Of a stretch of DNA of 9,850 nucleotides, positions 6,196-9,850 are shown in pieces. The stretch is taken from assembly GCA_003133425.1 (NCBI GenBank), contig PKXI01000247.1:1-9850 (forward strand), in the 5' to 3' direction. Position 1 is the stretch's first letter. Each line of letters opens with the position of its first letter. Source of the DNA: Acidobacteriaceae bacterium. Its GTDB lineage: Bacteria > Acidobacteriota > Terriglobia > Terriglobales > Acidobacteriaceae. The position numbers were made by a program, and so were the translations under genes. A model generated the notes under the pieces. It did no database searches. It saw only the letters and a program-made list of their open reading frames with translations, and was not told the DNA's origin.

Positions 6196-6257
6196 TCCGG
6201 AGCGGGAATCAAAGGATGTCTAGGGGAATGGACGTCCGCTTTGATTCCGGCTCTCGG
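6196..6257 (+). other. Long interrupted hairpin in the convergent intergenic region
   Basis: The core is GGAATCAAA (6205-6213) paired perfectly with TTTGATTCC (6240-6248). It continues inward, after a 2-nt bulge, as seven pairs between 6214-6220 and 6231-6237 (one G-U) around a 10-nt loop. Outward, past one G-G mismatch, CGAG-like pairing joins 6199-6203 to 6250-6254 (one G-U), with two more possible pairs beyond another mismatch. The total is over 20 pairs within 62 nt, far more than expected by chance. There is no T tract on either side, so a standard terminator is unlikely. It may be a structured RNA, a REP/MITE-like element or a bidirectional 3'-end structure. Confidence 0.6.
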
Positions 6258-6266
6258 CAGGTCAGG

Positions 6267-6296
6267 AAAAGGTGGCCGACACGTTCACTGCCAACC
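6267..6296 (-). terminator. Candidate intrinsic terminator for the DUF3857 gene
   Basis: On the minus strand, GGTTGGC (6290-6296) can pair with GCCACC (6271-6276) with one bulged T and a 13-nt loop, followed by TTTT (6267-6270). It lies about 20 bases after the stop of the large minus-strand gene. A perfect 10-bp palindrome, GTTCGCGAAC (6300-6309), lies just before it. The stem is short and the T run has only four bases, so efficiency is uncertain. Confidence 0.35.
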
Positions 6297-6314
6297 GGGG
6301 TTCGCGAACGAGTG

Positions 6315-9300
6315 CTATTGCTGCTCGGTTTCCAGGGATGCATATGGCACCAACACCACGTCGCAAGTGTCGCCCATCGAACAACTCACCACGGCGCTGC
6401 GCAACAGGTGGGCTTTGGACGCCGGCGGCAGCAGTTCGGGAAACTTCATGGCCATCAGCACCGGCTTGATGGCGGCCGAGAGCTTCTGCTCACCCGAAAT
6501 CTGCTGCGCCTCGATGACCCCCGCGGTGGCGACCTCGAGCCGGAACGTTCCCCAGCCGCTTGCCTGCGCTGGCCGCTTGACCTTGTAGGTCCGCAGCTTT
6601 TGCAGCGCCTCCTGCCCTTCGGCAGTGACTCTGGCGCTTGTTGCGCCGGTGTGAGCGGCCGAAGGTGTGACGCCATGCGTGCGAACAACGCCGGCGATGA
6701 TTTCGTCGACGACGTTCGGCGCCGTGTATTTGTCCTCAGCGAACTGGGCGAGCCGGAAGCTTGAGGCCGCGTCCTCTTTTTTGCCCAGCTTTTCGTACGT
6801 TTGCCCCAGATGGGCCCCTACCTCTGCGATCAGCGATCCCCGCCACGCCGGCGACAGCCACGCCAGCGCCTCGTCGTACTTTTCTTCCTGGAAAAGAATC
6901 CAGCCGAGAGTGTCCCAGGAAGCGATGAGGAGGTTGGCGGCAGCGAATGCAGTCTGATTGACCTGGTCGGTGGTGATGGCCGCGGAACGCTCATCCAACT
7001 TGGCGATGGCCCTGCGCGAGGCGTCTTCAGCGATGGGCAGATCTTGGCCGGTTTCGCTGAGCGTGTAGGCAGCGTCGTTCAGGACTCCAGGGTCATCGAC
7101 GCCGTCGAGCGCGCTCTTGGCGGCGGCGCTGGCCTCGTCATAGCGGTGCAACCGCACCAGCGTCTCGGCCACGTCGATGCGGAGTTCGCGATTGTCAGGA
7201 TTCTGATCGGCGGCAGTTTCGTACGTCTTGAGCGCGCCCTGGTCGTCTTTGGCCAGCGTTTGCAAATTGCCCAGGTACTGCGCCAACAACGCATTATCCG
7301 GATGGGACTGGAAAAACTTCTGCAACAGCCCGCGCGCCTCGGCCTCCTGATGGTCGTGCATCATCACATAAGCAAGGCGGCCCACCGCATGCGCGTCGTC
7401 CGGGGCCACCTCAAGTTCCTTCCGGTAGTCCTCGATTGCCGCAGCGTTATCGTGGTCTTCGGCCTCGGCGATGAACCCGTAGCCTGCCCACAGGCCGGGC
7501 TCCCTGGGATTCTTCGCCTTGACTGCATCGAGAATCTCCCGTGCGCCAGCCCAGTCGTAGACGCGCATTTTGTCCTTGAGGCCCGACATGAGTTCTTGAC
7601 CCGACTTGGCCGCCAGCGTATCGGAATCGGCGTTGCCGGGACCTTCAGAAGGTTTCGCGGGCACAACGTCGGTGACGCCCTTCTTGCCGGTGTCGCCGCC
7701 GTGCGCCGGAATTCCGCTGCCACTTGCAGCTGCGGTCTGAGGATTGATCTTGACCGGCTTGGGCGGCGGCTGGAGTTGGATCCATGCCTCGCCGCTGAGT
7801 CTGATGTCGTTGGTGAAGGCCAGGTACTGCTTCCAGTCGGCCTTGTCCACTTTCTTTTTGAGCACGACGATAATGCGCTCGGCCAGAATCTCGCCGCTGT
7901 CGAAGTGATAGGTCTTGTCGAAGGTGGCGAACGGCGTCTTGACGTGGACGGGATCGGGCAGGTAGGGGCGGTAGCCATCAGGCAGCTTTATGCGGGAGAT
8001 GGCCGTGAGTGCGCGCGGTGCGCCGAGATCGATATCGTCGGTGGGCGCGGTGGTCTCACTGCTGAGTGTTGAGAACTCCAGCGCCGGAAACAGAGGCACA
8101 ATGCGCAGCGCGTCCCAGTCACCGTAGGGGTGCCGAGAATAGTCGTAGGACATGACGATCGGCTGCGTCGAATCGTCGGTGTTGCGGAAGGTGGTGTTGC
8201 TGGTGGTGCCGCCGAAGCCCGTTGCAGAAGAGATATACTGCGATGCCTGATCGCGATCGGCCGGGGCCACGGTTCGAGCCAGTTCGCGCACCAGCAGTTC
8301 TCCGTCGTCGCGATAGGTGGCCGTCATCTTTGCGCTTAACTTGCCATCCTTGTCGAGCGAGCCTGCGGCGACAAACCGTGAATTGAACGGATACGGAGGC
8401 TCGTCCGGTGTGGTTTGGAGTGTGGCCGGTCCGGCGGGCGGTACCACGAGCGCCTTTTGGCCGCGGATGATGGCGGAGAGATACCGATAGGGCGCGCTGG
8501 GGGGAGTGCTGTCGAGCCAGATCTGCCCCGACGGCAGATTGACGGTCGTAATTACGTGGTTGAAAACGGCAGGCGAGGGCACTTGGGGCACGGGCGCTAT
8601 TCCGGCGCCGATCAGCGCGGGCGCGGGAGAGAAGCCTTTGGCCTGGAGCAGCGCCTCCAGCAGCGTGTCCTTGTCCTTGCAGTCGCCATAGGCGTTCGTC
8701 AGCACCTGCTGCGCTTCATGTGGCCGGTAGCGCCCAATGCCGAAGTCGATTCCAACGTAGCGGGTCTGCGTGGAAACGAACCCATAGATGGCCCGCACCT
8801 GGTCTTCGGGCGTTTTGGCATCGGCTGTGATCTCGTTGGCACGGGCGCGGATGGCGTCGTTGGGTCGCGACTGCGACTGAGCAAGCCCGCGGTACCAGTC
8901 GCCCACGTCTGTCCAGCTATGAAAGGTGGTCCAGGCAACGGATGGAATCTTGCGGCCTTCGCCGTCCTCGTCGGGATCTTTTGGGGGTATGGATTTGGCA
9001 TCATCATCGCCGCCCTGGCGCGGTGCGGGGATGAGCTGAGGAACCGTCCACTTGTAGATGCGCTTGCCGTTCTGCTCGCTGATCTCCGGCTTATGATTGG
9101 GGCTCCAGACCTGGACGTATTTGTTTGCGGGAAACTCCAGGGTCAAGGTCTCGGCCAGAACCACGAGCGTGCCGGGCGGCGTAAAGTGAGTCGCACCCCA
9201 AAACTGATCGCGAACCTCGGGCTGGTTAATCTCTGTGTCGACTTCGTATTCAAGTGTTTCGCCCGCCGCAAGCGAGCGCACGGGAATATGCTTCTCCTTC

Positions 9301-9698
9301 AGGTCACTGTAGAGCGGCGCCTCGCGGGTGACGGCGGCCGGCATGTCGATGGCGTCGGACGGCGGAGTCTCGATGATGGTTCCATCCGCCTTGCGCACGC
9401 GGACGAACTTGATTTTCGGAGTTTCGTTGGCGGAGGCGTAGGAGAAAGCCAGAACGCCGAACTTCTGCGCCGCCCCGTCGGACTGGACGCGAATGACGAC
9501 GTGCAGGTCGCGCTCGCCGGTGCCGTCAGGGCGCATGCTGTAGGTTGTGTCGTAGCGCTCAAAGACGAGGGCCTCGTTGCGGATTGCGTCGGCCGCCATC
9601 TGTGCATCGGCAGGAGGCTGCGCGGACTGGCCAAAACCCGCAGGTACTGCCGAGACGCACATGCAGAGCGAGGTTAGCCAAAGCCAAGGAGAGCGCAT
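6315..9698 (-). CDS. Secreted DUF3857 / transglutaminase-like / TPR protein with a TonB-C-like tail
   Basis: A 1127-aa protein. Residues 1-24 form a Sec signal peptide (hydrophobic WLWLTSLCMCVSAVPAG, small residues at the end), so it acts outside the cytoplasmic membrane. Residues about 45-250 match the DUF3857 beta domain. Residues about 285-400 are a transglutaminase-like fold with the expected triad: Cys340 in NAYGDCKDKD, His381 in FNHVITTV and Asp396 in IWLDSTPP. Residues about 400-640 are a beta-rich region of the kind that often follows in this family, then a Pro/Gly/Ala-rich linker (645-700). Six or seven TPR units fill about 705-985. The last 100 residues (EALQKLRTYKV, then a small beta domain with C1106 and C1112) resemble a TonB C-terminal-type domain; this part is less sure. 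The family is common in Bacteroidetes and Acidobacteria; the substrate is unknown, and peptide processing or a scaffold role are possible. The ATG has no strong Shine-Dalgarno. Long antisense frames here are GC artefacts. Confidence 0.9.
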   Translation of the reverse strand: MRSPWLWLTSLCMCVSAVPAGFGQSAQPPADAQMAADAIRNEALVFERYDTTYSMRPDGTGERDLHVVIRVQSDGAAQKFGVLAFSYASANETPKIKFVRVRKADGTIIETPPSDAIDMPAAVTREAPLYSDLKEKHIPVRSLAAGETLEYEVDTEINQPEVRDQFWGATHFTPPGTLVVLAETLTLEFPANKYVQVWSPNHKPEISEQNGKRIYKWTVPQLIPAPRQGGDDDAKSIPPKDPDEDGEGRKIPSVAWTTFHSWTDVGDWYRGLAQSQSRPNDAIRARANEITADAKTPEDQVRAIYGFVSTQTRYVGIDFGIGRYRPHEAQQVLTNAYGDCKDKDTLLEALLQAKGFSPAPALIGAGIAPVPQVPSPAVFNHVITTVNLPSGQIWLDSTPPSAPYRYLSAIIRGQKALVVPPAGPATLQTTPDEPPYPFNSRFVAAGSLDKDGKLSAKMTATYRDDGELLVRELARTVAPADRDQASQYISSATGFGGTTSNTTFRNTDDSTQPIVMSYDYSRHPYGDWDALRIVPLFPALEFSTLSSETTAPTDDIDLGAPRALTAISRIKLPDGYRPYLPDPVHVKTPFATFDKTYHFDSGEILAERIIVVLKKKVDKADWKQYLAFTNDIRLSGEAWIQLQPPPKPVKINPQTAAASGSGIPAHGGDTGKKGVTDVVPAKPSEGPGNADSDTLAAKSGQELMSGLKDKMRVYDWAGAREILDAVKAKNPREPGLWAGYGFIAEAEDHDNAAAIEDYRKELEVAPDDAHAVGRLAYVMMHDHQEAEARGLLQKFFQSHPDNALLAQYLGNLQTLAKDDQGALKTYETAADQNPDNRELRIDVAETLVRLHRYDEASAAAKSALDGVDDPGVLNDAAYTLSETGQDLPIAEDASRRAIAKLDERSAAITTDQVNQTAFAAANLLIASWDTLGWILFQEEKYDEALAWLSPAWRGSLIAEVGAHLGQTYEKLGKKEDAASSFRLAQFAEDKYTAPNVVDEIIAGVVRTHGVTPSAAHTGATSARVTAEGQEALQKLRTYKVKRPAQASGWGTFRLEVATAGVIEAQQISGEQKLSAAIKPVLMAMKFPELLPPASKAHLLRSAVVSCSMGDTCDVVLVPYASLETEQQ

Positions 9699-9711
9699 AT
9701 CCGGAATGGTA

Positions 9712-9744
9712 ATACTAAACTGAGCCAGTTCGGCGGCGATACTA
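9712..9744 (-). promoter_or_regulatory. Candidate -10 elements for the DUF3857 gene
   Basis: TAGTAT occurs twice on the minus strand upstream of the ATG at 9698, at 9712-9717 and 9739-9744, 27 bp apart. Each matches four of six bases of the -10 consensus. Neither has a convincing -35 box at 16-18 bp. Use of the proximal copy would give a nearly leaderless mRNA, which would fit the missing Shine-Dalgarno. Confidence 0.25.
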
Positions 9745-9777
9745 CCCTGACGTAACCTGGCGCAGGTCAGTCGAGTA

Positions 9778-9827
9778 GGGTTATGGCGCTAAGCGGGCTT
9801 CGAATGATGCCGCCGTTTCCATAACCC
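9778..9827. repeat. 9-bp perfect inverted repeat at the right edge
   Basis: GGGTTATGG (9778-9786) and CCATAACCC (9819-9827) are exact inverted copies enclosing 32 bp, within which AAGC-GG-GCTT (9791-9800) forms a smaller hairpin. The octamer AGTAGGGT also recurs directly at 9774-9781 and 9836-9843. No T run follows on either strand. It could be an operator, a structured 5' element of a transcript running off the window, or a small repeat element. Confidence 0.5.
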
Positions 9828-9850
9828 CCTCTAAAAGTAGGGTCGAGGAC

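Noticed and set aside
6181..6764. Two overlapping plus-strand frames crossing the convergent intergenic hairpin
   Set aside because: They run into the antisense of the DUF3857 C-terminus, lack ribosome binding sites, and show no domain; a small RNA is a better explanation if anything is transcribed there.
6801..8072. 423-codon open frame on the plus strand, antisense to the DUF3857 gene
   Set aside because: Its translation has no recognisable domain and arises from the high GC at third positions of the minus-strand gene, whose domains and catalytic residues are clear.
8415..9677. 420-codon open frame on the plus strand, antisense to the DUF3857 gene
   Set aside because: Same GC-driven shadow; it covers the signal peptide and DUF3857 region of the real gene.
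1..9850. CRISPR array or known defence island
   Set aside because: No regularly spaced repeats were found, and no gene resembles a nuclease, methylase, toxin or known defence component; SRAP is a DNA repair protein.

Overview
The window looks like chromosomal DNA of a soil acidobacterium, class Terriglobia. The main evidence is a PadR regulator followed four bases later by an 887-residue duplicated MacB/FtsX-type permease with no ATPase gene, which is the arrangement of the 'acidobacterial duplicated orphan permease' (ADOP) family. The large secreted DUF3857/transglutaminase/TPR protein and the small zinc-ribbon proteins fit the same source. Assignment to a phylum is inference from gene content; there is no rRNA in the window.

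Layout. Bases 1-330 hold no convincing gene. Bases 331-2646 are a minus-strand cluster, read right to left: a 70-aa four-cysteine zinc ribbon, a 68-aa basic/amphipathic small protein, a YedK/HMCES-type SRAP protein that crosslinks to abasic sites, a 44-aa ORF with a strong ribosome binding site, a 202-aa protein with two CXXC pairs, and a possible 62-aa ORF coupled by a GTGA overlap. Bases 2647-3031 are a divergent intergenic region with a candidate promoter for the minus operon, a 14-bp palindrome, a 9-bp tandem repeat and a duplicated Shine-Dalgarno segment. Bases 3032-6044 are padR and the ADOP permease in one operon. Bases 6045-6314 lie between converging genes but are unusually structured: a candidate terminator for each neighbour, a perfect 16-bp CRP/FNR-like palindrome and a long hairpin. 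Bases 6315-9698 are a single minus-strand gene for the secreted DUF3857-transglutaminase-TPR protein. Bases 9699-9850 are its upstream region, with -10-like boxes and a 9-bp inverted repeat.

How the parts may work together. PadR probably autoregulates its operon and controls the permease in response to a ligand or stress. The minus cluster can be read as a small DNA-damage or nucleic-acid-binding operon built around the SRAP protein, but only the SRAP function is secure. The most unexpected signal is the CRP/FNR-like site between two convergent genes. A -10-like element lies at class II distance from it, and a 62-nt hairpin begins at the predicted start, so an unannotated small RNA is possible. 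I saw no CRISPR array, tRNA, rRNA, insertion sequence or known defence system.
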